Positions 29,271 to 39,135 are shown, counted from the stretch's first letter. The stretch is DNA of 64,000 bases from Shewanella psychropiezotolerans (GCF_007197555.1 NZ_CP041614.1:5634001-5698000); one strand, 5' to 3'. A program made the numbers and translations. Notes: generated by a model from the letters alone, not told the origin.

Positions 29271-30323
29271 TTAGGGGCTCTTCTTGCGCCAACTTTGAGG
29301 CAAGTCTACCTCATCCCATAATTGGCGACACAGTTTGTCTCCTGAATGCCAGTCACCCGCCAGCAGCCATTTAACTAAGGCATCGCCGACTTGGGGATAA
29401 TGGATCGGCTCAGGCGCCGCCAACTTTAACCAGCGACGCAAAGACTCACGATCTAAAGAGGCCATAGTCTCGGCCGCACCTAGCAACTCCAAAGCCGCGA
29501 CATTGGATAGCTGCTCGAATTGGCCAAGTAAGGGCTTAACCAGCAGTTTTTTTCCCAAGGCCAGAGCTTCACTGGCAAGCTCAAAGCCTGCGCTGCCAAT
29601 CACACCGCCACAAGTCGATAGTTTCTGTTTAAAGCCATCACGATTAAAACCGGACCACTTAATATGGCCTGGATAATCAAGCTTTGGCCTACCTCCATGA
29701 TAAACGTGGAAACAGTAATCCTTAAACGGCGAGAGGAATTTAGCGATATCATCGGGTTCCTCGAACGGCAGGTACACCAATATTTGATGTGGATTAACGG
29801 CTATAACAGGATCAACCTCGACAAAAGGAGGCAATATGGGAAAGCCGAAATGATGCCAATGACAACCCAATGCGATATCCACTGGGGCAAAGTAATTCAA
29901 TAGCTTCTCGTTAAACCAGTTCTCTCCCACCTTAGGTACAGCATATTTAAGCGCCGCCTGATGGCTCACACTAATCGAGGTGACTCCCTGTCGCTTAGCA
30001 GCCCAGGCTGAAACAGGTTCAAAGTCATTTAGCACCAAATCGTAGGGACTCAAGTCTAATGAGTTAATCTCCTGCAACAGAGTAGGCACTGAATTTTTCC
30101 ATGCGGTTCTTGCCATACTCACCCGACCATTATGAGTCGCGAATGTCAGCCCAGTCTCAACCTGGTATTCACCGAAGCACTGCATATCGAAAAACTGCTC
30201 AGGAGCACGACCGGAAAAGAAGAAGTCGACATCCACCCCATGTTTTTGCAGAGACTTAGCCATAACCCGGGCACGACTCAAATGGCCATTACCCGTTCCC
30301 TGGACGCCATAAAGTATTCTCAT
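29271..30323 (-). CDS. MJ1255/VC2487-like glycosyltransferase family protein
   Basis: A 350-residue GT-B fold protein matching the MJ1255/VC2487 family (TIGR00661). It has an N-terminal RILYGVQGTGNGHLSRAR nucleotide-sugar loop, a middle YDLVLNDFEPVSAWAAKRQG, HQILVYLPFEEPDD at the start of the C-terminal domain, and the donor-binding CGGVIGSAGFELASEALALG then KPLLGQFEQLSNV. GGGAGAG precedes the ATG. It is followed closely upstream by a PAP2 phosphatase on the same strand, the pair arrangement also known in Vibrio. Donor and acceptor are not known. Confidence 0.85.
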   Translation of the reverse strand: MRILYGVQGTGNGHLSRARVMAKSLQKHGVDVDFFFSGRAPEQFFDMQCFGEYQVETGLTFATHNGRVSMARTAWKNSVPTLLQEINSLDLSPYDLVLNDFEPVSAWAAKRQGVTSISVSHQAALKYAVPKVGENWFNEKLLNYFAPVDIALGCHWHHFGFPILPPFVEVDPVIAVNPHQILVYLPFEEPDDIAKFLSPFKDYCFHVYHGGRPKLDYPGHIKWSGFNRDGFKQKLSTCGGVIGSAGFELASEALALGKKLLVKPLLGQFEQLSNVAALELLGAAETMASLDRESLRRWLKLAAPEPIHYPQVGDALVKWLLAGDWHSGDKLCRQLWDEVDLPQSWRKKSP

Positions 30324-30347
30324 ATTCTCTCCCTGAAATGACGCAAG

Positions 30348-30932
30348 TTAATACCCACCTATATACAAAACAGCAATAACAGAACCTGAGCCCAGTACCG
30401 CACCAGCTACAATATCCAAGGGATAGTGCACCCCAAGGGCAATGCGTGACAACCCGATAGCGATAGCCCAGGAGTAGGCCAATAACAGCCATTGTGGATA
30501 GATAGCCCAGATAGAAGTCGCCATAACGAATGCGGCAGCGGTATGCCCCGAAGGCAGACTAAACTTATCCGAAGGTTCAAATGGCTTCGAAGAGTTAGCG
30601 GCGGTAACAGGAAGCAGCGAGTCACCTTGCTCCACATTTACCGGCATATCCTCAAGATAGACAGCTCCCCTGTGGCAAGGGCGTGTCCGCCTGATAGCGT
30701 TCTTCAATATGAGATAAAGTGGCAGTTCGAGGATAAATGCGGCGAAAGCCAGGTTAAACAGCTCACCTCCTCTGGAATTGCTCACTAACAAGGTCAACGA
30801 AAATATAAAGTAGAATGGGCCATCTCCGGTTTGTGAGATTTTTCTGGCGAGCAGATGCCACTCTCTGTGCTCGCTAAGCGCAAAGACATATTGAAAGGCT
30901 TGTTTGTCTAATTTTGCAATAGTGCCAAACAT
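30348..30932 (-). CDS. PAP2-family membrane phosphatase
   Basis: About 194 residues with several membrane helices and all three PAP2 motifs: KNAIRRTRP (K-x6-R-P), PSGHTAAA (P-S-G-H) and SRIALGVHYPLDIVAG (S-R-x5-H-x3-D). It would dephosphorylate a lipid phosphate such as phosphatidic acid, undecaprenyl or a similar pyrophosphate, at the periplasmic face. The ATG at 30932 has GAGGAG 7 bases upstream; the ATG five codons earlier lacks a site. Likely cotranscribed with the downstream glycosyltransferase (24-base gap). Confidence 0.88.
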   Translation of the reverse strand: MFGTIAKLDKQAFQYVFALSEHREWHLLARKISQTGDGPFYFIFSLTLLVSNSRGGELFNLAFAAFILELPLYLILKNAIRRTRPCHRGAVYLEDMPVNVEQGDSLLPVTAANSSKPFEPSDKFSLPSGHTAAAFVMATSIWAIYPQWLLLAYSWAIAIGLSRIALGVHYPLDIVAGAVLGSGSVIAVLYIGGY

Positions 30933-31045
30933 AAAAAGGCTCCTCATCAGCTGTATGCTGATTTAGAGCCTAAAAAGGTGCCATGACGGCGAGGTGACAG
31001 CTAGTCTAAGTTTTTATGACACTCGAAATGTCAATCAGCATATAC

Positions 31046-31291
31046 CTATGCTGTAGCGACTTGCTGTGGTTTTGTACGATAGATTTTTATCAGGTGGTAA
31101 ATGTTGATACAAGCAACAAATGCATTCATACCTGCCACTGGCCAAGCCGAAATATAGATCCCGTAGATAACGAATAACGAACAACCGGCAAAGTTTAAAC
31201 ATCTAAGCCAGATGATATCTTTCATCATCAATGAAATAGCTACCATTACTGATGCAAAATAACCAATAATTTCAATCGTTGAAGCTTCCAT
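31046..31291 (-). CDS. Small membrane protein, YgjV/PQ-loop-like
   Basis: An 81-residue protein with two to three membrane helices. IGYFASVMVAISLMMKDIIW then LRCLNFAGCSLFVIYGIYI and AWPVAGMNAFVACINIYHLI follow the pattern of the YgjV-like/PQ-loop-related family, where a helix pair surrounds a short polar turn. AAAAGG lies 7 bases ahead of the ATG. Function unknown. Confidence 0.7.
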   Translation of the reverse strand: MEASTIEIIGYFASVMVAISLMMKDIIWLRCLNFAGCSLFVIYGIYISAWPVAGMNAFVACINIYHLIKIYRTKPQQVATA

Positions 31292-31625
31292 GAAGGTGCC
31301 TTTTTAAGGCCTTCTGCCATCCATAAGCGAATCGGGGGGTCCGTGCCCCTAAAGCAAGTTAAAGTTAAGTTAAACAAATCTGCCCACATGCTAACAAACT
31401 TACACTATACATGTAATAAAAATACGTCATTTAATGACCTACATCACGTTCACCGCTGGTTTATTCGGCAGACGAAGAAACTTTACAACAAATCTGTTAA
31501 TAGACGCATATATCAACAATTGCGTGATTGATAACACTTTTCTTTTTAAGAATCCCTTATATACTGGCCTTATCTCGTCAAATTGTGCACGATTCAGCAC
31601 AATATCGATCTACAGGAGTATGACT
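31292..31625. other. Intergenic region, divergent upstream of rraA
   Basis: These 334 bases should hold the promoters of the leftward YgjV-like gene and of rraA. A TATACT near 31560 is a plausible -10 element for rraA but no good -35 pairs with it. A rightward frame from 31434 is only an N-terminal extension of rraA without a ribosome binding site. I see nothing else. Confidence 0.4.
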
Positions 31626-32111
31626 ATGGAATACAACACCTCAGAACTTTGTGACACTTACATCGATGTCGTCGATGTTGTCGAGCCCATGTTCAGTAAC
31701 TATGGTGGTTGTAACTCATTTGGTGGCTCAATCAGCACTATTAAATGTTTCGAAGATAACGGCCTTATTGCTGAAGCGCTTCAACAAGATGGTGAAGGTA
31801 GGGTTCTACTTGTAGATGGTGGCGGCTCTTTAAGACGCGCACTGCTTGATTCCTCTATTGCCCGGATCGCGGTAGAAAATAAATGGGAAGGCATCATCAT
31901 CTACGGCTCTGTGAGAGATGTAGATGCATTGGAAGATCTCGATCTTGGCATTCAGGCCCTAGCCTCTATCCCGGTCGGTGCAGATGGCCATTCAGTAGGA
32001 GAACTGGAAATTCCGGTAAACTTCGGTGGCGTCACTTTCTTACCACTGGATCATGTCTACGCCGACAACACAGGTATCATACTTTCGCCAGAGCCTTTAG
32101 ATATTGATTAA
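31626..32111 (+). CDS. rraA: Ribonuclease E activity regulator RraA
   Basis: Binds RNase E and inhibits its mRNA cleavage. The 161 residues are of standard length and collinear with the E. coli protein: [82 protein letters not shown] and [14 protein letters not shown] start at the ATG at 31626, which has GGAG 7 bases upstream; an ATG at 31620 is too close to that site. Confidence 0.96.
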   Translation: MEYNTSELCDTYIDVVDVVEPMFSNYGGCNSFGGSISTIKCFEDNGLIAEALQQDGEGRVLLVDGGGSLRRALLDSSIARIAVENKWEGIIIYGSVRDVDALEDLDLGIQALASIPVGADGHSVGELEIPVNFGGVTFLPLDHVYADNTGIILSPEPLDID

Positions 32112-32131
32112 GCAGCTCGAGATAAGACATC

Positions 32132-32166
32132 AAAAAAGGATGATTGCGTGCAATCATCCTTTTTAA
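32132..32166. terminator. Bidirectional terminator between rraA and the S9 peptidase gene
   Basis: A 10-bp stem AGGATGATTG/CAATCATCCT with a 4-base loop, flanked by a run of A on the left and of T on the right, serves both convergent genes. Confidence 0.9.
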
Positions 32167-32194
32167 TTTATAAGCCAAACTGACAAGCCCTGAT

Positions 32195-34114
32195 TTACAA
32201 CTTAGTGTCAGCTTGCAAATGCTTACTCAGGAACTCATCGAAGGCGTTCAGTGTCTTGAGCCTATTAGCCTCAATCTCGAGGTGATGGTTACCATTTTCC
32301 AGCTCGATATATTCGACCTGTTTACCTAAGTCTTCAAGCTCCTCAAACATCTCACGACTATGGTAAACATCGACCACACGATCTTTATCACCATGAATGA
32401 GTAACAGTGGAATATTTATCTCTTTGGCAAAATTCACCGGAGAATTCTGCTCCAACATATCTGAGTCATCCCCGATCTGTTTCTTCACGACCTTGTAATT
32501 GGTGAAACGCCTGGCTTTACGAACGATATACTCCAGATCTGAAACGCCGGCAAAACTCGCGGCACAGCGAAACACATCTTGCTGCTTAACAGCTGCCATC
32601 ATGGCCGCATAACCTCCATAACTGGCACCTAAGATACAGATACCTTGCTTATCCACTGGGTAATTCTCAGTCAGCCAATGAGCCGCATCGGCGAGGTCAT
32701 CCTGCATCGCGCCTCCCCACTTTTGGATCGACGCCATTTCGAACTCGAAACCATATCCCGATGAACCACGAAAGTTTGGCTCAAGTATTGTGTATCCCCT
32801 GCTGGCGAAAAACTGTGAAAACCAATCGAATCCACCATAGTTACGTGCCATGGGACCGCCATGAGGAATGATTAAGGCAGCATTTTTAGGCTCGACATCA
32901 TCATAAGGTAGAGTGACATATCCCTCTATCTTGAGCCCGTCACGAGCCTTAAAAGTGATTTTAGTTTTTCCCGGTAGCGACTTCTGAAACAGGAGTGGAT
33001 ATTCATCGAGAATGAAGTCTAATCGCTTCTCTTTCCTGTCGCCTAAGTAATATGCTCCTGGGCTCTGTGGGTTACTGGTAAAGAGAATATATTTATTTTC
33101 ATCGTCACTAACGCTGGCAATATTGTTATAGGCATCGGGAATCGCATTATTCAAGGCTTGCTGAAACTTAGCGTAATCAGGATCGAAAAAGTGCTTAGCA
33201 TCATTGGCTTCACCATGATAAACACCTATGACATCATTAGTCTTTTTCGAATAAATTAACGATCCTTCGATATCATAATTTTCATCGGCATAAACTAAGG
33301 TTCGGATTAACTGTTTACTCGATACATCGACCATAAAGATGGCATATCTATCATTGTGTATCGCACGGATATAGAGATGAGATGGATTCAAGCCAAAGCC
33401 TAATGGCGTGATATCAGGAGCATCGAAAATCTCATACTCCCAGATATTGCGCCATTCATCTGTCTCTAAATCGTGGAGGCGATAGAAAATTTTAGTCTCA
33501 TCTCGTCCATAACCTAGTCTCACCCTATGCTGGCGATCTGTAAGCCAATGAGAAATATAACTCTTACTTCTATAAACAAGCTTCCTACTGACTTTTGAGC
33601 TTAAATTAACTTTATAGACATCGGGTCTATTGGCTATTTTAAGATCGAGCGCCATCAATATGTAGTTAGGCTCATCGGGAAGAAGATCGATAATATTATT
33701 CTGAAATTGCGGACTCCTCTCCTTCTGCTTTAACCGTAGAACATTATCGACGGTTCCTGTGCCGTCGGCTCGAATCTTGAGCAGCCTGGCTTCGGTATAC
33801 TTTAATCCTCCACGCTGTACAGGATAATCTGCGCTCACTAGCAGGAGGTCATTATTAGCCCACTTATACCAACCTATTTTAAATTTCTGATTATCTGTTC
33901 TTACAATGAAGTGATTTTTTCCCGTCTCTATGTTAGTGACACCGATTAAGGTTTTACCTTGATAGTTAAACAGATAAGAGAATTTCTTCCCATCGGGAGA
34001 TAGCTTAACTTGCTCAGATTGCGGCAATAACCCAAACGCTTCCGTAGGTAGTGGCTCGGCTTGCGCTACTGAGCTCAATAATAGAATAAAGAGAGAAAAA
34101 ATGATTCGGGTCAT
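32195..34114 (-). CDS. S9-family prolyl oligopeptidase-like serine peptidase, exported
   Basis: About 639 residues: a signal peptide (MTRIIFSLFILLLSSVAQAE), then a beta-propeller-like region with repeated strands through residue about 370, then an alpha/beta hydrolase. The nucleophile elbow reads ILGASYGGYAAMM (G-x-S-x-G-G); the Asp is in LLIHGDKDRVVDVYHS and the His in LENGNHHLEIEAN. The oxyanion motif HGGPMARNYGGFD is also present. It would cleave short peptides in the periplasm. The ATG at 34114 has GAGG 5 bases upstream and starts the signal peptide; a TTG twelve codons earlier does not. Confidence 0.92.
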   Translation of the reverse strand: MTRIIFSLFILLLSSVAQAEPLPTEAFGLLPQSEQVKLSPDGKKFSYLFNYQGKTLIGVTNIETGKNHFIVRTDNQKFKIGWYKWANNDLLLVSADYPVQRGGLKYTEARLLKIRADGTGTVDNVLRLKQKERSPQFQNNIIDLLPDEPNYILMALDLKIANRPDVYKVNLSSKVSRKLVYRSKSYISHWLTDRQHRVRLGYGRDETKIFYRLHDLETDEWRNIWEYEIFDAPDITPLGFGLNPSHLYIRAIHNDRYAIFMVDVSSKQLIRTLVYADENYDIEGSLIYSKKTNDVIGVYHGEANDAKHFFDPDYAKFQQALNNAIPDAYNNIASVSDDENKYILFTSNPQSPGAYYLGDRKEKRLDFILDEYPLLFQKSLPGKTKITFKARDGLKIEGYVTLPYDDVEPKNAALIIPHGGPMARNYGGFDWFSQFFASRGYTILEPNFRGSSGYGFEFEMASIQKWGGAMQDDLADAAHWLTENYPVDKQGICILGASYGGYAAMMAAVKQQDVFRCAASFAGVSDLEYIVRKARRFTNYKVVKKQIGDDSDMLEQNSPVNFAKEINIPLLLIHGDKDRVVDVYHSREMFEELEDLGKQVEYIELENGNHHLEIEANRLKTLNAFDEFLSKHLQADTKL

Positions 34115-34323
34115 CCGAGCCTCGGTTAGAAGTTTCGATAGTTTTAACAAAGCGGCACAGCTTAGTACCTTTACACTATCAATTCAACAAATTGAGATCG
34201 GAATTTACATTGATAAATACATACATTTCAATCATCTAATTTATAATTTGAGTAAGATTTTGTGACAATAGACTCTGTAGTAACAGGCTCGAATATTTAA
34301 AGTTGGATTTATCAGGTGACAAT

Positions 34324-34364
34324 AAAAAGGATGATGAAACCTGAGTCTCATCATCCTTTTTATT
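34324..34364. terminator. Terminator downstream of phaC
   Basis: AAAAAGGATGATGA and TCATCATCCTTTTT form a 14-bp stem with a 10-base loop and A/T tails on both sides. It ends the leftward pha operon about 10 bases after phaC and precedes the S9 gene promoter. It resembles the terminator after rraA (both contain GGATGAT). Confidence 0.9.
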
Positions 34365-34373
34365 TCGAGTGTA

Positions 34374-36149
34374 TTAGATGGGTAGCTGCTGTAATACATA
34401 GGTACCGGGAGCCGGTGCCAGAGACGCTTGCGGCTCTATATTTCTGGCTGGCACCTTTTCAATCTCTTTATCCAGCTGCTCCAGCCAGCCTTGCCAGTGA
34501 CTCCACCACGAGCCTTTATGATATTTGGCCGCTTCCAGCCATGCATCAGCATCGGCGTCTTGCTTGCCCCCCTCCCAATAACCATATTTATTCTTATATG
34601 GCGGGTTAATCACTCCGGCAATATGGCCCGACTCACCGAGAACGAAAGTAACCTCTCCAGACAACAACTGACTGCTGGCATAAGTCCCCTTCCATTCGGC
34701 AATATGATCTTCACTGGTGGAGAGATAATAAACCGGCACTTTCACCTTAGTCAGATCTATACCAGTACCCTGGATCTGGATACTTTTAGGTACCTTTAAC
34801 TGATTCTCGAGATAGAGCTGACGTAAAATAAAGTTATGACATTCAGCTGTCACGTTAGTGGAGTCAGTACTCCAAAACAAGAAATCGAAATCCACCGGAC
34901 TCACACCCTTCAGATAATTATCTATGTAATAGTTCCAATGTAAGCTATTTTCCCGCAATAAATTAAAGGTTACCGCTAGCTGTCGACCATCCATATAGCC
35001 TAAACTTTTATTGCGTTGCTCCAAACTCGTCACCATAGCCTGATTGATATATACCCCCAGCTCTCCTGGGTTGGAAAAATCAAGTATCGTAGTCAGTAAG
35101 GTCGCGCTTTTGATTCTCTGTTTAGACCGCTTGCTTACCATGTAAGCCATAGCCGTCGATAATAGAGTTCCACCAATACAGTACCCGATGGCATTGACAT
35201 GCTGTTCACCCGTACATGTTTCAATGGCTTCTAACGAAGCTATGATGCCATTGAGCACATAGTCGTCGAAACCACTGTCGGCAAGAGAAGCATCGGGGTT
35301 ACGCCAAGAGATGAGGAACACAGTGTGTCCTTGCTCAACCAACCAATTCACCATAGAATTTTCTTTACGCATATCCATGATGTAATACTTATTTACAAAT
35401 GGAGGCACGATAAAAATGGGTCTGGCATTAACCTGTTCAGTTTGCGGATGATATTGGATAAGTTCGAGCAGATGGTTACGAAACACGACTTCACCCGCTG
35501 TTAAGGCTAAATCCCTGCCCAGCTTAAACGAATCTTTTGGGGTCATTCGCACCTTAAGCAGATCGGAACTAGCTTGTAAGTCTTCCTGAAACTGCTCCAT
35601 TCCCCTGATAAGATTCTCTCCCTTGCTTTCCACCGTCAGGCGCATCAGCTCTGGGTTCGTCAGCACGAAATTACTGGGAGACATGGCGTTAATCATCTGC
35701 CTGCTAAAGACATTGAGACGTTGTTTTACATCTGGATTCAGACCTTGGGTCTGATTGATCATCTCGAACATATTCTTACTGAATAGAAGATAAGATTGCT
35801 TGATCGTATCGAACAGCACATCTTTCTGCCAGGCAGGGTCATCGAATCTAAGATCGTATTTTTCAGGCTCAATAATCGCATCAAGATCCTGAGATGAGTT
35901 ACTTACCATGGAGTTCTGCCAGATCTGCATCTGGTCTTGCCACCATTTCATCTGAGTATGAAGCAAGTGTTCCGGTTGCTTACTCGTCTCCTCGAACCAC
36001 GAACACAGATCTTTGCTATTTTGCTGCATCATGGCTTCTTGCATCGAATTATCTGTTGTGGAGTTTTCGTTAAACGTCTTGAATAACTGCGTATTACATT
36101 CATATAAATTCTTAAAAAACTCACCATACACATTGTTAGCTGACGACAT
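34374..36149 (-). CDS. phaC: Polyhydroxyalkanoate synthase, class I
   Basis: Polymerises 3-hydroxyacyl-CoA into polyhydroxyalkanoate granules. The 591 residues have the class I layout: a variable helical N terminus, then an alpha/beta hydrolase with IFIVPPFVNKYYIMD and ISWRNPDAS. The lipase-like box carries the catalytic Cys in GYCIGGTLLS, the Asp is in LSTSEDHIAEW and the His in GESGHIAGVINPP. AGGAG lies ahead of the ATG at 36149, so seven upstream codons are dropped. Last gene of phaB-phaP-phaC; no thiolase gene lies in the window. Confidence 0.94.
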   Translation of the reverse strand: MSSANNVYGEFFKNLYECNTQLFKTFNENSTTDNSMQEAMMQQNSKDLCSWFEETSKQPEHLLHTQMKWWQDQMQIWQNSMVSNSSQDLDAIIEPEKYDLRFDDPAWQKDVLFDTIKQSYLLFSKNMFEMINQTQGLNPDVKQRLNVFSRQMINAMSPSNFVLTNPELMRLTVESKGENLIRGMEQFQEDLQASSDLLKVRMTPKDSFKLGRDLALTAGEVVFRNHLLELIQYHPQTEQVNARPIFIVPPFVNKYYIMDMRKENSMVNWLVEQGHTVFLISWRNPDASLADSGFDDYVLNGIIASLEAIETCTGEQHVNAIGYCIGGTLLSTAMAYMVSKRSKQRIKSATLLTTILDFSNPGELGVYINQAMVTSLEQRNKSLGYMDGRQLAVTFNLLRENSLHWNYYIDNYLKGVSPVDFDFLFWSTDSTNVTAECHNFILRQLYLENQLKVPKSIQIQGTGIDLTKVKVPVYYLSTSEDHIAEWKGTYASSQLLSGEVTFVLGESGHIAGVINPPYKNKYGYWEGGKQDADADAWLEAAKYHKGSWWSHWQGWLEQLDKEIEKVPARNIEPQASLAPAPGTYVLQQLPI

Positions 36150-36241
36150 TTTCTCTCCTAACGGCTCCACAGGCCTCAGAATGGATAACTAAACAACTCC
36201 TGAGTAACAGCTGCAGTTACCCATCTGAAGTCTTACTTTAT

Positions 36242-36592
36242 TTATACGTTTGCAGTCGCCTTTTTGACTGTTTCACTGGCCATAGAATCTAATTCGCTCT
36301 TAAATTCCTGACCGATTTTAGACAGTTTCTCACCGTCTTCAATCATCTGCGAGCTTAGCTCTGTGATAGCTTCAACTTGCTTAACGTTGTAGTTAAACCA
36401 GCTTTGAACGTCGCTCACCGAGCTGGCGCTCTTCATTTGCTCCACCCCTGTTTCGGCATAAGTCTGCAGAGCGGCAAGTTGCAAACGAGTCGTCTCCTCT
36501 ATGCTCTTGACCAACATTTTGTTGTACTGAGTCATGGGGGAAAATGCTTTTTCGTTTTGCTCTATGAGTGTTTTAAAGAAATCGGTATACAT
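36242..36592 (-). CDS. phaP: Phasin family protein
   Basis: A 116-residue amphipathic helical protein of the phasin type that coats PHA granules and affects their size. It contains YNKMLVKSIEETTRLQLAAL, then SVSDVQSWFNYNVKQVEAIT and DGEKLSKIGQEFKSELDSM, with the Ala/Thr-rich end typical of phasins. AGGAG lies 7 bases ahead of the ATG. It is placed between phaB and phaC. Confidence 0.88.
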   Translation of the reverse strand: MYTDFFKTLIEQNEKAFSPMTQYNKMLVKSIEETTRLQLAALQTYAETGVEQMKSASSVSDVQSWFNYNVKQVEAITELSSQMIEDGEKLSKIGQEFKSELDSMASETVKKATANV

Positions 36593-36712
36593 AAGCTTGC
36601 TCCTGTTTATAGTTCAAAGTTTGAGGACACATTGGCTGTATTCCTCAGGGGTTCAAATTCTGTTAACCGCAAAAAACTGCGCTACAAAAACTGATAATGA
36701 AGTCACTGATGC

Positions 36713-36947
36713 TGGACAAGGTTTCGCCAGTCCCGCCATATACTGGTCACCAATATTGCTGGACAAGGTTTCGTCGGTCACGCCATATACTGGCCACCAA
36801 TATTGCTGGACAAAGTTTCGCCGGTCACGCCATATACTGGCCACCAATATTGCTGGACAAGGTTTCGCCGGTCACGCCATATACTGGCCACCAATATTGC
36901 TGGACAAGGTTTCGCCGGTCACGCCATATACTGGCCACCATTGATGG
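36713..36947 (-). repeat. Tandem array: five 47-bp copies of the phaB 3' end
   Basis: Units start at 36713, 36760, 36807, 36854 and 36901 (exactly 47 bases apart), followed 44 bases on by the authentic phaB end at 36945. Each unit repeats the codons for the last dozen phaB residues plus the stop and a short spacer. The array falls in the phaB-phaP spacer, after the phaB stop codon. Copies differ by a few bases. Confidence 0.95.
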
Positions 36948-37665
36948 ACAAGGTTTCCCCGGTGATATAGCTGGCGTCAATGCTGGCAAGATAAATGATG
37001 GCCGCAGCCACCTCTGAGGGTTCAGCGAGACGTTTAATCGGGATTTGGGAGGTGATATTTTCCAGTGCTTCAGACTTCATCGCCGCCACCATAGGCGTTC
37101 TGGTATAGCCGGGAGCAACGACATTCACAGTGACTCCCTTGCCTGCACCTTCATAGGCAAGGGCTTTGGTGAAACCTATCATGCCCGCTTTAGCCGCAGA
37201 GTAGTTTGTTTGACCAAATTGCCCCTTCAAACCATTGACTGAAGAGATATTAATGATACGACCGAAGCCCTGTTCACACATGGCTTGAAAGACAGGTTGA
37301 GTCATGTTGAATAAACTATTCAAGTTAGTATTGATAACCAGATTCCATTGCTCGACATTCATTTTTTTGAACTGAGAATCACGTGTGATGCCTACGTTGT
37401 TAATCAAGACTTCGACATGACCGAATTCCTGGAAAATTGCCTTCAGACCTAGTGCACATGCTTGATTATCTGTCACATCCATAAAAAATGACTTAACGTC
37501 CTTAGTCGTCAAATCATACTTATCACGCCACTCCGCCATCTCCTCATCTGTTCTGACACGACATACAGCAATAACCAGATAACCGTTTTTTACTAATTCC
37601 TTGCAGGTAACACTGCCTATTCCACCTAAGGCTCCGGTCACTATCGCGACTTTCCTATGACTCAT
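36919..37665 (-). CDS. phaB: Acetoacetyl-CoA reductase (short-chain dehydrogenase)
   Basis: NADPH-dependent reduction of acetoacetyl-CoA to 3-hydroxybutyryl-CoA, the precursor for PhaC. The 248-residue SDR has the cofactor loop TGALGGIGS, NNVGITRD, the catalytic Ser in NISSVNG, Tyr and Lys in NYSAAKAGMIGFTKALA, and the C-terminal ITGETLSINGGQYMA usual for PhaB. GGAGG lies 7 bases ahead of the ATG. First gene of the operon. Its last 40 or so bases have been tandemly duplicated downstream (separate entry); the duplicates do not alter the protein. Confidence 0.93.
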   Translation of the reverse strand: MSHRKVAIVTGALGGIGSVTCKELVKNGYLVIAVCRVRTDEEMAEWRDKYDLTTKDVKSFFMDVTDNQACALGLKAIFQEFGHVEVLINNVGITRDSQFKKMNVEQWNLVINTNLNSLFNMTQPVFQAMCEQGFGRIINISSVNGLKGQFGQTNYSAAKAGMIGFTKALAYEGAGKGVTVNVVAPGYTRTPMVAAMKSEALENITSQIPIKRLAEPSEVAAAIIYLASIDASYITGETLSINGGQYMA

Positions 37666-38091
37666 TACTCGACCTCCGTATGTCGATTATTAGCATGAAT
37701 GTTGCAGTATTTGACTGAATAGCCGGAAACCAGAGCTATCCATAAATAGCTAACTCACATCAGCGACTCTCAAACTAAAAACAAGCCTGACAGGTACTGA
37801 AGTTAGAGAGTAAATTCTTAATGGTCCCAAAAGCTTACATTCATCATACGAATGTGACCGAGGAGAGTAACGCTGTTCTAAAGGACAGTGGAGAAGTGAT
37901 CAAGAAGTGATGTATCAGGTCGGAAAAAATACTAAAAGGCCTCAAAGACAGCCAAGCAAGATGCCTCGTAAATGCTCGTCAGAAAACCACTCCATCGGGT
38001 CAACAATAAATCCCTCAAGGATTTCATTGCCATCAAAAGCCTGATTAAGTCACAATATGAGTATTAGCATCAGAATAAGAACTAAATTGAC
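37666..38091. other. Divergent intergenic region upstream of phaB and the arginase-family gene
   Basis: These 426 bases separate two divergent genes and must contain both promoters. I see no repeat, strong hairpin or RNA gene here. Confidence 0.4.
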
Positions 38092-39135
38092 ATGCAATAT
38101 CTCATTCCTTTTACAACGCAAATGTGTCGGCAACTCGTTTCAATTCGTGACGGTGAAACCAAACTTGCCCAGACAGTTCACTGCTGCAATGGAAATAAGC
38201 ATCTCAGCGAGATACTCGATAATGCTAAATCCAGTGGCGTGCGTTTCGTCATCCTAGGCATAGGCGAAGACATAGGTCCACGCGCCAACCTTGGCCGCGG
38301 CGGCGCAACCGATGCTTTCGAATCGGCCATGGCACAATTTCTCAACCTACAATCTAACCGCTTCTTGAGTGGTAACGAGTGCATAGTGTTGGGTCAGATA
38401 CAGACAGACGACCTGCAACTGGCCGAAGGTGCTGATGCCGATGCACTGAGAAGCAATGTTGAACTGCTTGATGAAAGAGTGATCTCGGTAGCCAGTCAGG
38501 TAATTGCGGCGGGTCTCGAGCCTATCGTTATCGGCGGCGGCCATAACAATGCTTATGGCTTGTTGATGTCGGTAAAAAACACACATAACAAAAAAGTCGC
38601 GGCAGTAAACTTAGATCCCCATTCCGATTTCCGCCCACGTGAAGGCCGCCACAGTGGTAATGGTTTTAGTTATGCTGCGGCCAGTGGCGCATTGGGTTAC
38701 TACCATGTACTTGGTATGCATGAACTCAAAAACAGCGAAGAAACGCTGGAGCAGCTCAGCACCTTCGGTGGCCACTGGCACACCTTGCAAGCTATCTGGA
38801 TACGCCGAGACATCACCTTGAAGTCGGCATTAGATGAAATAGTCACGCGCCTCAACGACAGCCAGCTACCAGTGGCTCTGGAACTGGATCTCGATGCCAT
38901 CATCAATATGCCCAGCAGTGCCTCGACGGCAGCGGGAATACCACTGCTAGACGCCCTGCATTATGTGAGCACCATAGCCAGCAATACCCCCTGTGCCTAT
39001 CTGCACTTAGCGGAAGCCGCACCTAGCTGTCATGTCGCAGGCATAGCGGCCGGTTATCGCGAAACTGGCCAGAGTATCAGTGAGCTAATTTATGCGTATA
39101 TTCAAGGCAGAATGCAGGCTCAGCAGATAGGCTAG
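38092..39135 (+). CDS. Arginase/agmatinase-superfamily ureohydrolase, formimidoylglutamase-like
   Basis: A 347-residue binuclear-manganese hydrolase. Metal ligands are visible in VIGGGHNNAYG (His), AVNLDPHSDFRP (D-x-H-x-D) and ALELDLDAI (D-x-D). The central sequence is closest to formimidoylglutamase-like proteins, which release formamide or ammonia in histidine breakdown, but no other hut genes are nearby, so the substrate is uncertain. ATG at 38092 has a weak ribosome binding site. Confidence 0.75.
   Translation: MQYLIPFTTQMCRQLVSIRDGETKLAQTVHCCNGNKHLSEILDNAKSSGVRFVILGIGEDIGPRANLGRGGATDAFESAMAQFLNLQSNRFLSGNECIVLGQIQTDDLQLAEGADADALRSNVELLDERVISVASQVIAAGLEPIVIGGGHNNAYGLLMSVKNTHNKKVAAVNLDPHSDFRPREGRHSGNGFSYAAASGALGYYHVLGMHELKNSEETLEQLSTFGGHWHTLQAIWIRRDITLKSALDEIVTRLNDSQLPVALELDLDAIINMPSSASTAAGIPLLDALHYVSTIASNTPCAYLHLAEAAPSCHVAGIAAGYRETGQSISELIYAYIQGRMQAQQIG

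Noticed and set aside
36713..36947. Possible CRISPR array
   Set aside because: Units are contiguous 47-bp copies of the phaB end with no unique spacers and no cas genes nearby.
36534..37017. Rightward open frames across the 47-bp array
   Set aside because: They are periodic translations of the repeat opposite phaB and phaP, with no start signal of their own.
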